Source: Promethearchaeota archaeon (GTDB taxonomy: Archaea > Asgardarchaeota > Lokiarchaeia > Sigynarchaeales > SOKP01). Taken from it: a DNA stretch of 25,801 nucleotides. The translations under genes and the position numbers were made by a program. Location of the stretch: the NCBI GenBank assembly GCA_014730295.1, contig WJIN01000088.1:1-25801 (forward strand), read 5' to 3'. The notes beneath the pieces were generated by a model. That model was not told the origin of the DNA. It made no database searches and worked only from the letters and a program-made list of their open reading frames with translations. Shown piece by piece: positions 13,369-22,036 of the stretch; position 1 is the stretch's first letter, and each line of letters starts with the position of its first letter.

Positions 13369-15435
13369 TTAAAAATATTGGGAATTTAAAGTGGAAATTT
13401 GGGTTAAAAGTGTGGTATTTTGTATGGTTTTTCTATAAAATGCCTTTATCTGGGAAAAAATTGAGGAGAGCTCTACTTCCGAATGTTTAATGAATGGTGT
13501 AAGGTCAAAGTATGGGGTGGGGAATATAAATTCGAAATTTGAAACCCACTCATCAGAGATAAGCAAATTATAAACTTCGCAATAGAGGTTCTGGGTTTTT
13601 TGGTCCAATTCTGACAAATATAAAATACGAACTAAAGCTTCTGATAGGTTTTGAAAGTGAGAAATATATTCATTGCGCATAGAAGGAGCAGTGTTTTCAC
13701 TAAGAGTTGCAGAATGGCGAGCATCATAATTGTGTTGAGTGAGAAATTGTAATATTTTGCTTACGACAGCTGCCGATTCGGGAAGTGAGTAGGGGATTGG
13801 CATAGTTTTGATAAAGCTTCCATTAAACCGGAGATATCCTTGCGACATATGAAGTGTACTATATAGATTTTTAAACAGGGAGTCAATGAAGTGTGAATTT
13901 AGAATTGCCAGAAGAGCGAATAATTCATTTGTAGAAAGTGAGGGAATGCGTATAAAATACAGCCCCGTAATGTTTGTGAAAACCCCTGGATCGTACACAC
14001 ATGTCAAAGTTTTCGCAATTTCTCGAAAAATTATTTTTTGAGTTGAGATACTATTTCTCTGGGATTTATGTTCTGGGGGTGTATGAAAATAACACACGGG
14101 TAATGTATGATTTGCAATTCGGATTTTTTTGTGGAATTTATAGTAAAACTTTCCAACATTTCCGGTGCCGAGGAGAATTAGGTCATCATCGGATTGTTTT
14201 TTCTCATCTGCATATGTATAGTATTTTCCATAATTCGTAAATGCGTAAGGTCGATAAATTATCTGCAGATCGTTAAATTTTCCTTCCATGGTCTTAAAAT
14301 GAGAAAATAGGGAATTGATCAAGTTAATATCTCCTTCGAGAGGGATCACCTTCTCTGGTAAGGAATGCAGTTTTTTTTGAGTGATCTTTTGTCTCTTGGA
14401 AGTAACTAAATCTGTCAGTTTTTCAATACTTTCAAAAGTTTGAATATCGATTTTATTTTCATTCGTGGGTGGTTTATTAGAAAGAGTCATAATAATAGGA
14501 TACACCGAATGAGTAGAAAAGATTTGTAACGAGGATATATTTAAAATCTGGGTGATATGGGTATTCTTCACGAGCAAATTTCGGATTTTTACTCCATAAT
14601 TAGAGGATAAAAATTTATTGGTGATAATAAAGCAAAGAAGCCCATAATCTTGTTTCAAAATACGTAAGGATTGTTCTATAAATAAAATAGACAGGTCAAA
14701 TAACTTATATGCGGATTCAAAGGAATTATAAAGCTTTTTTTTATATGATTTTTTCATTGTTTTGTTGTCAACATAAGGGGGGTTTCCAATGATAATATTG
14801 AATTCAAACTTCGGTCGGTAATTCAAGAGAAAATCTTTTTCTAAAATATTGAACCTGATGCCCAAATTATTGATAGAGGCGTCGATCTCATCTAAATCTT
14901 TGAGCCTGGGGGTTTCAAACTTTTTTAAAATGTCGTTTTTATTGGGTATATCTTCGAGCAACCATAGAAACAGGCGTATTTTTGATATAATACACGCATT
15001 TTTATCAAAATCTATACCATATAAATTATCCTCTATAATTTGTTTTTTTAAAGTCCAACGGTCAGTTTTCGGAAATACTACGAAATAGATAGTGAGTAAT
15101 AATTCAGCTAATTGAACTAAAAATCTACCCGAACCGCAAGATGGATCTAAAATTGATAGATGTTGTATTATTTCTCGTAATAAAGTTTCATCGGTTTGCT
15201 TCTTAGTTATTGTTGTGAGAAAAAGCTCAATAGAATTTAACGCATTTTTTCTGAGTTGGATGTTAAAGAATTGATTTAAATACTTAATGAGCGTATCAGA
15301 AACCATTAATTTGACGATTTCTTTAGGAGTGTATACCGTACCAGTTTTTTTAGGGGCAGAATCTTTATCTCCTTTCTTTAATTCAAAATTTTTTATTAGT
15401 TTCTCAAAGTGGTATCTTTTTTGATTTCTTTTCAC
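13369..15435 (-). CDS. N6-adenine DNA methyltransferase (Eco57I/TaqI-like), without visible nuclease domain
   Basis: The 688-aa protein methylates adenine in DNA using SAM. TGTVYTPKEIVKLMV (31-45) is the usual N-terminal YTP motif. DPSCGSGRFL (97-106) is the SAM-binding motif I, NLYGIDFDKNA (137-147) matches motif II, and NPPY (218-221) is the catalytic motif IV of N6-adenine enzymes. The C-terminal half, with KIIFREIAKTLTCVYDP and later YLRFNGSFIKTMPIPY, resembles the TaqI-like specificity domain that reads the target. Type IIG enzymes carry an N-terminal nuclease of about 150-250 residues; here only about 30 residues precede the YTP motif, so none fits, and no separate nuclease gene is adjacent. 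It may be an orphan methylase acquired by transfer. GTG at 15435 is the probable start. Confidence 0.88.
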   Translation of the reverse strand: MKRNQKRYHFEKLIKNFELKKGDKDSAPKKTGTVYTPKEIVKLMVSDTLIKYLNQFFNIQLRKNALNSIELFLTTITKKQTDETLLREIIQHLSILDPSCGSGRFLVQLAELLLTIYFVVFPKTDRWTLKKQIIEDNLYGIDFDKNACIISKIRLFLWLLEDIPNKNDILKKFETPRLKDLDEIDASINNLGIRFNILEKDFLLNYRPKFEFNIIIGNPPYVDNKTMKKSYKKKLYNSFESAYKLFDLSILFIEQSLRILKQDYGLLCFIITNKFLSSNYGVKIRNLLVKNTHITQILNISSLQIFSTHSVYPIIMTLSNKPPTNENKIDIQTFESIEKLTDLVTSKRQKITQKKLHSLPEKVIPLEGDINLINSLFSHFKTMEGKFNDLQIIYRPYAFTNYGKYYTYADEKKQSDDDLILLGTGNVGKFYYKFHKKIRIANHTLPVCYFHTPPEHKSQRNSISTQKIIFREIAKTLTCVYDPGVFTNITGLYFIRIPSLSTNELFALLAILNSHFIDSLFKNLYSTLHMSQGYLRFNGSFIKTMPIPYSLPESAAVVSKILQFLTQHNYDARHSATLSENTAPSMRNEYISHFQNLSEALVRILYLSELDQKTQNLYCEVYNLLISDEWVSNFEFIFPTPYFDLTPFIKHSEVELSSIFSQIKAFYRKTIQNTTLLTQISTLNSQYF

Positions 15436-15587
15436 ATCAATTATAATTCCTTATCTATTGAATATCTTATGAGTTTATTAAAGATTCTATTCCCTAATAA
15501 AGCTGAGTAATGAGAGTAGGTTTTAAAATAATAAACACAAATTTAATAAATTTGGCTTAAACAAGTTATAATAGGTATTGATGGATA

Positions 15588-16478
15588 ATGGTTGAAAAAT
15601 CTCTCTTAAAAAAAATAACGAAATCTCCGGAAAGGATTTCTCAATTTGGATTCAATAAAATTTCCTCCATACTGAGAGACGCAAAAGCAATTTTTGAAGA
15701 AGAATCACTTAAATTAAATCTCAATGCCCCAGATTCAGAAGTATTTGTAATCGGGGATGTGCATGGAAATCTTGAATCTTTACAGAGTATTCATGATATA
15801 ATTCAAGAAAAGAACCCAAAGTATGTAGTATTTTTAGGGGATATTGTCGATCGCGGTTCATACCAAATAGAATGCCTCGGATTCGTCTTGTCTTTAAAGA
15901 TTTTAGAACCTGATAAGTATTTTATACTTAGGGGCAATCACGAAACTCTGCAAATGAATAAGTATTATGGATTTTATCAGGATTTTAATATGAGATTTGG
16001 TCAAGAAGGGGACTTTACTGAGATCTTATCCCTATATAATCTATTGCCTATATGTGCGATCGTAAATGATTCAACCTTATGCCTTCATGGAGGAATCCCA
16101 GAAAATATTGATATTTTAGATCAAATTCGCGACCTAAAAGAAAAAGAGCTGAATTATAATCCTTCGGGTTCAATAGAGGAGGGTATCTTTCAAATGCTCT
16201 GGAACGATCCAAAAGAAGGGCTCTCGGGATTTATGGATAGTTTTAGAGGAAATGGCATAAAATTTTTCGGAGGAGATGTTTTTGAAAAATTCTTAAATAA
16301 ATATGGGTTAAAATCTGCCATCCGTGCCCATGAAGTATTTCCGGCGGGATATAAATGGTTTTTTGATGGGAGGCTTCTCTCTATTTTCTCTTCGTCCAAT
16401 TATAGGGGTCAAGGTTCAAATGCTGCCGCCTATGCCAGAATTGAAGGAGATAAGATTTTTACTGAAATAATTGAATGA
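15588..16478 (+). CDS. PPP-family (PP1/PP2A-like) serine/threonine protein phosphatase
   Basis: The 296-aa protein is a metal-dependent phosphoprotein phosphatase close in motif order to eukaryotic PP1/PP2A. It shows GDVHG (56-60), GDIVDRG (84-90), LRGNHE (114-119), LHGGIP (166-171), MLWNDPKE (203-210), SFRGNG (218-223), RAHEV (246-250) and SSNYRGQGSNAAA (269-281). All metal ligands (D57, H59, D85, N117, H167, H248) are present. It would dephosphorylate Ser/Thr on proteins in the cytosol. An N-terminal extension of about 50 residues precedes the catalytic core. An earlier ATG at 15580 hits a stop within five codons, so 15588 is the start. It stands alone; no partner kinase is adjacent, although the RIO2 kinase lies 1.5 kb downstream. 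Confidence 0.92.
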   Translation: MVEKSLLKKITKSPERISQFGFNKISSILRDAKAIFEEESLKLNLNAPDSEVFVIGDVHGNLESLQSIHDIIQEKNPKYVVFLGDIVDRGSYQIECLGFVLSLKILEPDKYFILRGNHETLQMNKYYGFYQDFNMRFGQEGDFTEILSLYNLLPICAIVNDSTLCLHGGIPENIDILDQIRDLKEKELNYNPSGSIEEGIFQMLWNDPKEGLSGFMDSFRGNGIKFFGGDVFEKFLNKYGLKSAIRAHEVFPAGYKWFFDGRLLSIFSSSNYRGQGSNAAAYARIEGDKIFTEIIE

Positions 16479-16515
16479 AATTACAGTTCCCACTCTAAAA
16501 TGCTAAGCTTTTATA

Positions 16516-16941
16516 TCATTGTATTAATTCTGGGAATTTGTCCATGATCTCGGAATGCTTTGCTATTTCTTTTTTCCATCTATCTGATTGGTCCATATCG
16601 AGAGATAAATTCTCCCGCTTTATAGTTGATTCTGTTGGAACATATATAAACGCTTGTATTTTACTCCCATCTTCGAGCTCAATTACCGTTTTTACCCTTT
16701 TATATAATCCAGAAGGAACTCCCTCGTAGTAGTCCAGTTTTCTTAATTCTTCCTGATTGACATCAAATTTAAGAGCCCAAAAGGAAGAGTTTGGATCAGG
16801 CAGAACATAGGGAAACCAATTTCCTTTGGGGAATACCCGTTTAAAGCCAATTACGCGACAAACCCTCACATTTGACTTATTTTTCCAATATCCTTTTGTG
16901 ATAAACGTGCCATATCCGACTACTGAAAATTTCTCAGACAT
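16516..16941 (-). CDS. Gamma-glutamylcyclotransferase-like (AIG2 family) protein
   Basis: This 141-aa protein has the gamma-glutamylcyclotransferase/AIG2 fold. The N-terminal VGYGTF (8-13) is the characteristic Y-G-S/T-x substrate loop, VCRVIGFKRVF is the next strand pair, and LDYYEGVPSGLYKRV carries the conserved Glu expected to be the catalytic acid/base. GSKIQAFIYVPTEST closes the barrel. Family members cleave gamma-glutamyl amides to release 5-oxoproline or act on related amides; the specific substrate is unknown. It is convergent with the PPP phosphatase gene (37 bp apart), and the LSm gene lies 79 bp upstream on the same strand. Confidence 0.82.
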   Translation of the reverse strand: MSEKFSVVGYGTFITKGYWKNKSNVRVCRVIGFKRVFPKGNWFPYVLPDPNSSFWALKFDVNQEELRKLDYYEGVPSGLYKRVKTVIELEDGSKIQAFIYVPTESTIKRENLSLDMDQSDRWKKEIAKHSEIMDKFPELIQ

Positions 16942-17020
16942 CTATGAAATCACTAAATAAGTTAAAGAGTATAAAATGGTAATTTGGAACTAATAGAAGC
17001 GAGGTAGAAAGATATGAATT

Positions 17021-17266
17021 TTAAATTAATTCGCTCGCATCGGGCTTAATGAACAAAAGGTTGTTGCCTCTGATAAAGATTTCACTATATTTAGCCACCG
17101 GACTTCCATCAAGGATTTCAGTGGCGTCTTCAAGGATCATATTCATATATGCATCGATTTCTTTTAATAATCCTCTATATTCGGTACCATCCTTTAGACG
17201 TAGTAAAATTTCAGAGTTCTGAGCGTTCTGAAGAATTGTTAATGGATTTTTAGAATTTTTCGACAT
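17021..17266 (-). CDS. Archaeal LSm (Sm-like) RNA-binding protein
   Basis: The 81-aa protein is a complete Sm fold. The Sm1 motif is DGTEYRGLLKEIDAYMNMIL, including the G and the D-x-x-M-N pattern that contacts uridines; the Sm2 motif is IFIRGNNLLFI, matching the family consensus. Such proteins form heptameric or hexameric rings that bind U-rich RNA and act in RNA processing and stability. A linker rich in Glu and Asp joins the two motifs. In many archaea lsm precedes rpl37e, but here the gene diverges from a SAM methyltransferase across 119 bp of very AT-rich sequence and no ribosomal gene is near. Confidence 0.93.
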   Translation of the reverse strand: MSKNSKNPLTILQNAQNSEILLRLKDGTEYRGLLKEIDAYMNMILEDATEILDGSPVAKYSEIFIRGNNLLFIKPDASELI

Positions 17267-17385
17267 TTTAATTTAAACCTTCAATAAATAAATTTCTTGT
17301 AATATACTTAAAGTTAATTATAAGAATAATTTTAATTTAATCCTATTAAATCTTAATACCATTAAAATTTATTGGTCTTGACAAA

Positions 17386-18003
17386 TTGAAAAAGGAACGC
17401 ACAAAGAAAAAAAAAGGAATTAAAGAAAAATATAATGCTACTTCTTTTTTTTATGATAAAAGATACGGAAATATTCAATTTCAAAAATATAACGAGATAA
17501 TTCACTCAGAAGATTTGGAAAAGACACTTATTTTTGATGCGGGATGTGGTACGGGCTTACTCTCGGAATATTTCCAAAAGATGCTTGATTCAGCAGATCA
17601 AATTGATTTTAAATATGTTGGTGTAGACATTTCCATCCAAATGATACAAATCTTCAAAAAGAAACTTGAAAAAATTCATAAAAAAGTATCTAACAAATAT
17701 AGTCTTATTTTAGCGGATTTAGAGAACCTACCGATACGAAAAAACAGTTTTAATCTTTTAATTTCGATTACTTCTTATCAAAATTTACCAGATATGAAGA
17801 AAGGATTTGGAGAATCGTTAGGGGTCTTAAAAAACAACTCATCGATAATAATCTCAATATTAAAAAAAAAATTAGAAAATAAGAAATTCTTATCATTTTT
17901 GGAGGATAAAATGGAAATTCTTAAGATCATAGATGATCAAAGGATTGAAGATATCATCATTAAAGGAATAAAAATACCTAATAGTCCATTGAAAAACACT
18001 TAA
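17386..18003 (+). CDS. Class I SAM-dependent methyltransferase
   Basis: The 205-aa protein has a Rossmann-like SAM-binding fold. IFDAGCGTGLLSEYF is motif I, YVGVDISIQMI supplies the acidic residue that binds the SAM ribose, LILADLENLPI is motif II/III, and FNLLISITSYQNL is the post-motif strand. An N-terminal KYNATSFFYDKRYG segment matches the Y-D..YG helix of UbiE-like methyltransferases. The substrate is unknown. The start is uncertain: TTG at 17386 gives a lysine-rich N-terminus, no ATG or GTG lies between it and the upstream stop, and the first conserved segment begins about 15 residues later. It ends 5 bp before the convergent RIO2 kinase gene. Confidence 0.8.
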   Translation: MKKERTKKKKGIKEKYNATSFFYDKRYGNIQFQKYNEIIHSEDLEKTLIFDAGCGTGLLSEYFQKMLDSADQIDFKYVGVDISIQMIQIFKKKLEKIHKKVSNKYSLILADLENLPIRKNSFNLLISITSYQNLPDMKKGFGESLGVLKNNSSIIISILKKKLENKKFLSFLEDKMEILKIIDDQRIEDIIIKGIKIPNSPLKNT

Positions 18004-18008
18004 TATTA

Positions 18009-18887
18009 CTATTCTTCTACAAATGATTCTAAAATCTCATCTGTATCACATTCGATATGATATTTCTTTTGAAAATAAACGCAAATATTTTTTATATCTC
18101 GTCTCAAAATCCTAATAGCGTTGGGATGATCAGCCGAAACAGATTGTAGCCAATCGATTATTAATATATTGCCATCTTTATCTGCAACTACATTAAACTC
18201 TCCCATATCGCCATGAACAAGATCAGCTTTCTTGTATATTAGACGCATCTGCTTGATTATTTCCCGGAAAATGTATTTCGGATCGTCAATATCCTTATAA
18301 TAGGCGAGTTCCTTTCCGCGTAGATATTCCATTACGATGATATGCCTATTATAATCTATTGGTTTTGGAGTTTTTAGATTGAGATCGTAAATTTTACTTA
18401 ACGCTTTATATTCCCGTTTTGCCGCTAAACGGTTCACGTATAACCAAGATAAATGAGTTCTATTCCCGATAATATTTCGATAACGTTTTATATTTCGGAA
18501 AGAAGTGCGTCCCATTCTATAAATTTTTAGGGCGTAAATATTTTCTTCATCATCCATACAACTATAGACATCTGATTCCTTTCCTTGTCCCAGAAGCGGA
18601 CCAAGCTGGCTAATTATCCCTTTTTCAACAAGAGTATGAAGAGCCAACACGTCGTACCCAATAGAATTCAGTTTATAGGACACAACATATTGAGCGGCAT
18701 TTCTAATCGTGAGACTAATTTTATGAACTTTTTTTAATCTATATAGCGTCTCCTCCATAGGATACCTCGAATAAAAACGAATATCACTCACTTTTACATA
18801 TTCTGACTTTTTCATTCCTTGTTCGATTGCCATCAGAATTCTAAAATCTTCTTTTTCAAGGTTTGGGAGGAGTCTACCCGCTTCCAT
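18009..18887 (-). CDS. rio2: RIO2 family atypical protein kinase
   Basis: The 292-aa protein is a RIO2 kinase/ATPase, which acts in the late maturation of the small ribosomal subunit. An N-terminal winged-helix domain (about 1-85) is followed by the kinase: LLGQGKESDVY (98-108) is the ATP loop, K121 in ALKIYRMGRTSFRNIKRYR the ATP lysine and flexible loop, and SWLYVNRLAAKREY (147-160) a RIO2-specific helix. HGDMGEFNVV (225-234) holds the catalytic D227 and N232, and IIDWLQSVSADHPNA (243-257) the metal-binding D245. Most relatives have HGDLSEYN and IDWPQ; the substitutions are conservative. Length is normal for archaeal RIO2. Upstream, TGATGTGAGAT before the ATG may serve as ribosome-binding site. 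Confidence 0.95.
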   Translation of the reverse strand: MEAGRLLPNLEKEDFRILMAIEQGMKKSEYVKVSDIRFYSRYPMEETLYRLKKVHKISLTIRNAAQYVVSYKLNSIGYDVLALHTLVEKGIISQLGPLLGQGKESDVYSCMDDEENIYALKIYRMGRTSFRNIKRYRNIIGNRTHLSWLYVNRLAAKREYKALSKIYDLNLKTPKPIDYNRHIIVMEYLRGKELAYYKDIDDPKYIFREIIKQMRLIYKKADLVHGDMGEFNVVADKDGNILIIDWLQSVSADHPNAIRILRRDIKNICVYFQKKYHIECDTDEILESFVEE

Positions 18888-18956
18888 TTAATCTCACATC
18901 AATTAACTTAATAAAAGACTTTGAGAGAAATTAAATCTTTCATAAATAAGAAAAAA

Positions 18957-19751
18957 TCAGTTATTTGGGACAAAAATATATTCTTTATAGGTTTTAAAGA
19001 ATGAAACCGTCTCATAGACATTTGGAACAGTCTCAATAATTAAAGCTGTTAAATTTAGCATTATAAAAAGAATAAAATCAAATTTTAGGATTAGAAACAA
19101 AGTATCCGTAGATCCTTCTTGAAATAGAAAGAGGAATATCCCTTGGCTAATATAGAGTAAGATCCCAATATCAATGATTACAGCTACAATACTCAAGATA
19201 ATTATCCGAAGATTTTTCTCATAAAATGCAATTAGAAAGTTAATAATAAAGAGAATGAGTGTTGAAATCGTAATTATTCTATAAATAGATAATGTAAAGA
19301 AATAATTGGTGGAAGATATTTGATAGGTAGTGGTTTCTGATGGAAGGAACAAAAGATTCGATACAAAAGCTATGGATAGAACCTTTAAAAAAGAGCTAAT
19401 CGTTAATAAAACAAAAGTTATCCTTATTGTAGAAAATGTGCTATATTTTAATTTACCCATCTTTTTGTTTTCTTTGGCAATTTCCAACATATTTTCGATT
19501 TGATTCACTATTTCGGAGGGAAATTTGGTTTGATTCTCAATAATATTCCAGTTCTTATCGCTATTTTCAGATAATAAAGAAAACAATTGAGATTTCGCCT
19601 TTTTCTTTCTTGCCTTTTTTATATTCGGGCCTGTCCAGATATAAATTTGTTCATCCTCCGAATCAATAAAAGCACATATATCATGAAAAAGAAGAATCTG
19701 GGTTTCTTCTATCCATCTATTCTCTTCATTAAATATAAATGTTCGAAGCAT
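18957..19751 (-). CDS. Membrane protein with N-terminal gelsolin-like domain (tentative)
   Basis: The 264-aa protein has a soluble N-terminal part (about 1-95) and four hydrophobic segments (about 109-136, 151-177, 181-210 and 216-240). The N-terminal part reads LLFHDICAFIDSEDEQIYIWTGPNIKKARKKKA (split here as 20-41 and 42-52), followed by a helix and PSEIVNQIENMLE. The pattern of a hydrophobic strand, an acidic turn, IYIWTG and a basic helix resembles the core of a gelsolin domain (…iyvW.G…). Single gelsolin-like domains linked to membrane segments have been discussed for Asgard archaea, so an actin-related or membrane-cytoskeleton role is possible. The match is by eye and short, so the call is tentative; the membrane part is clear. 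Confidence 0.5.
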   Translation of the reverse strand: MLRTFIFNEENRWIEETQILLFHDICAFIDSEDEQIYIWTGPNIKKARKKKAKSQLFSLLSENSDKNWNIIENQTKFPSEIVNQIENMLEIAKENKKMGKLKYSTFSTIRITFVLLTISSFLKVLSIAFVSNLLFLPSETTTYQISSTNYFFTLSIYRIITISTLILFIINFLIAFYEKNLRIIILSIVAVIIDIGILLYISQGIFLFLFQEGSTDTLFLILKFDFILFIMLNLTALIIETVPNVYETVSFFKTYKEYIFVPNN

Positions 19752-19808
19752 AAGGTCAATTTTATAAAATTTTACTAATTAAAATGCTTTTCTAACATGT
19801 TATAAGTC

Positions 19809-19835
19809 AAAAAAACAATAGAAATAAATAAAAAA
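19809..19835 (-). terminator. Paired T-run terminator after porB
   Basis: On the minus strand, T6 (19830-19835) and T7 (19809-19815) follow the porB stop by about 22 and 42 bp. Such runs end archaeal transcripts, and this would close the porDAB transcript. Confidence 0.45.
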
Positions 19836-19857
19836 GGTAGCTCGGAAAAAATTAAAT

Positions 19858-20754
19858 CTAATCTTCTATTCTATCCTTCAATTCTTCCCATAAATGATTT
19901 ACATATTGCTTATATTGTTGAATTTCCCCTTCCTTTATCCCAGCAAATCGTTTTTGTGCTTTTAGATATTCTTCTATGGGAGTTCTATTTTCTTCATCTA
20001 CATATTTTTTACTTTTCTTGGATAAAGTAAATTTACCGCTCTCAACTTCATAGAGAGGCCAAAAACCCGTTTCCACAGCTAGCCTGCCAATTTTTATAGT
20101 ATCTTTAGGGTCATATCCCCATCCTGGAGGGCAGGGTGCTAAAATATGAATATATTTTGTTCCTTGAATGGTTCTCGCTTTTTGGAATTTTTCATAGAGA
20201 TCAAAAGGATATGATGCGCAAGCTGTTGCAACATACGGGATTCCATGGGCTTCTAGGATTTTTGGCATATTTTTTTTATGTCCCAATTTTCCGTCTGGCG
20301 TGGTTGTGCTGAAAGCACCTAAAGGAGTGGAACCACTTCGTTGGACACCGGTGTTCATATAAGCTTCATTATCATAGCATGCATATATAAAATTAGTTCC
20401 TCGTTCCGCAGCTCCGCTTAGTGCTTGTATCCCAATATCGGTAGTTCCACCATCTCCTGCGAAGGCGACTGTACAGATTTCTTTATCTAACCCTTTATCT
20501 TCTAAGGAGGCGATAATACCAGAAGCTGATGCCCCAGTCGTCGCGAAGGGTGTGTGTAGAACTGAAAGTTTTGTGGAACAAAATCCTTGCATTCCATGTA
20601 AAACGGTCAAACAAGAAGCAGGCACTGTAAGAATAGTATTAGGTCCCAATGCCTTTAAGGCAATTCGATATATTAATGCCATAGCGCATCCCGCACAAGC
20701 TCGTGTTCCAGGATAAATAAATTCTTCTTCTCTAAGATCCATAACATTTACCAT
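19858..20754 (-). CDS. porB: 2-oxoacid:ferredoxin oxidoreductase (pyruvate-type), beta subunit
   Basis: The beta subunit carries thiamine pyrophosphate and an iron-sulfur cluster. Counting from an upstream ATG at 20766, TRACAGCAMA (C24, C27) and C52 are cluster cysteines, GDGGT (104-108) and DNEAYMNTG (132-140) form the TPP/Mg motif, and LAPCPPGW holds the fourth cysteine. QRSGSTPLGAFSTTTPDGK is typical of pyruvate and 2-oxoisovalerate enzymes. I chose the ATG at 20754: the alternative at 20766 overlaps porA by 11 bp and has GGAG immediately adjacent, too close to act, whereas from 20754 the GGAG is 12 nt away. That makes it 298 aa. It follows porA with a 1-nt gap. The reaction is oxidative decarboxylation of a 2-oxoacid, probably pyruvate, to acyl-CoA. 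Confidence 0.93.
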   Translation of the reverse strand: MVNVMDLREEEFIYPGTRACAGCAMALIYRIALKALGPNTILTVPASCLTVLHGMQGFCSTKLSVLHTPFATTGASASGIIASLEDKGLDKEICTVAFAGDGGTTDIGIQALSGAAERGTNFIYACYDNEAYMNTGVQRSGSTPLGAFSTTTPDGKLGHKKNMPKILEAHGIPYVATACASYPFDLYEKFQKARTIQGTKYIHILAPCPPGWGYDPKDTIKIGRLAVETGFWPLYEVESGKFTLSKKSKKYVDEENRTPIEEYLKAQKRFAGIKEGEIQQYKQYVNHLWEELKDRIED

Positions 20755-20755
20755 T

Positions 20756-22036
20756 TTAGCTCTCATCTCCTTCTTTTAGAAAATCTAATTCGTCTAATTT
20801 TAATCCAATAAATTCTGTGTTACTTGAAATTTCCCTATTTTCGGCGTATTTTAGTCCTTGTTTCACACCATAGATAATTTGGTCATCGCTCACGTTTCTC
20901 CCACCTAAACCAATCACGAATCCTTTAATAAAGGGTGGATTTTCAATCCCATATAATGCTGCTTTTAATTCATATGCAAGGACCCCTTCATGTCCATAGC
21001 CGATATCCCTATCAAAAACTATTACATTGTCGAATTGCTTGAAATATTCTCGTAGTTCTGAGGCTGGAAACGGTCTAAATAATTTCAAACTTACTAAACC
21101 AATTTTGAGACCATTTTTACGCATCTTATCAATTGCATTTCTGGACTGAGATGCTACAGAGCCCATCGCAAATATTACAGTATCGGTATCTTCAGTTTTA
21201 TACGTCTTATAAACACCATTGCCATAGGATCGACCAAAAGTTTCGGCAAATTCATCATGAACTTCTTTCACAATATTAATAGAATTTTCAAGAGCTTTCT
21301 GTAGGGAATACCTAAATTCATAATATCCAGGCGCGGTTCCTTCTTCTCTCTTAACAATATGAGGTGTCGTCACTGGGTCAACCCCCTTTACTTGAGAGAT
21401 ATCCGATAAGTTGATATGGTGCTGCAAAGGAGGCAGAAATTCATCGATTTTTTCTTGGGCTTCTAAGGTAATTGGCATCATAGTGTGACTTAAAATATAT
21501 CCATCATACCCGACAATAGCAGGCAAAAAAACGCGCGGATCTTCTGCGATCTTAAAAGCTTGAATATTTGTGTCATATATTTCTTGATTATCCTCCACAA
21601 ACATCTGAATCCAGCCGACATCTCGTATGGTCATAAAATCTTGATGATCTGTCCACACACTCCAGGGTCCACCGAGTGCTCTTGTTGCCAAATTAATTAC
21701 TATTGGTAAACGGTTTCCAGATGCCCAAGGAAGCATCTCATACATCAATTCTAATCCATGGGCAGAAGTCGCAGTTCCAACCCGAGACCCAGTAGCAGAT
21801 GCGGCACAGCATACAGCAAGTGCCGAATGTTCCGACTCCACTTTTACGAACCTTGCTTTCATTTTTCCTTTTGCGATAAATTCCGAGATTTTTTCCACTA
21901 CCGGACTCTGTGGAGTAATGGGATATGCTGAAATAACGCCCACATTTGCCTGTCGAAATGCATGGGCAGCTGCATGATTTCCCGTAACAATTTTCGTTAC
22001 CTTGGTTTTTTTGGTCGATTCGATTGTCTGAGTCAT
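20756..22036 (-). CDS. porA: 2-oxoacid:ferredoxin oxidoreductase (pyruvate-type), alpha subunit
   Basis: The 426-aa alpha subunit pairs with PorB to hold thiamine pyrophosphate and to convert a 2-oxoacid, most likely pyruvate, plus CoA to acyl-CoA and CO2. AYPITPQSPVVEKI (37-50) is the classic pyrimidine-domain motif; VESEHSA (66-72) supplies the glutamate that activates TPP. TATSAHGLELMYEML and LGGPWSVWTDHQD follow as in other pyruvate enzymes. VGYDGYILSHT is the substrate-loop strand, and the C-terminal third holds the transketolase-C-like domain (DTVIFAMGSVASQSRNAI). Length is standard. Its ATG directly follows the porD TAA with no gap, indicating translational coupling; a GGGTGG sits upstream as the likely ribosome site. 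Confidence 0.95.
   Translation of the reverse strand: MTQTIESTKKTKVTKIVTGNHAAAHAFRQANVGVISAYPITPQSPVVEKISEFIAKGKMKARFVKVESEHSALAVCCAASATGSRVGTATSAHGLELMYEMLPWASGNRLPIVINLATRALGGPWSVWTDHQDFMTIRDVGWIQMFVEDNQEIYDTNIQAFKIAEDPRVFLPAIVGYDGYILSHTMMPITLEAQEKIDEFLPPLQHHINLSDISQVKGVDPVTTPHIVKREEGTAPGYYEFRYSLQKALENSINIVKEVHDEFAETFGRSYGNGVYKTYKTEDTDTVIFAMGSVASQSRNAIDKMRKNGLKIGLVSLKLFRPFPASELREYFKQFDNVIVFDRDIGYGHEGVLAYELKAALYGIENPPFIKGFVIGLGGRNVSDDQIIYGVKQGLKYAENREISSNTEFIGLKLDELDFLKEGDES

Noticed and set aside
15490..15520. CTGA and ATGA elements suggestive of a C/D box guide RNA before the phosphatase gene
   Set aside because: The boxes are in the wrong order and no complete C/D' or C'/D set is present.
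13369..16478. A defence island (restriction-modification or BREX-like) around the DNA methyltransferase
   Set aside because: No nuclease, helicase, PglZ or other defence gene is adjacent; the flanks are a regulator and a protein phosphatase.
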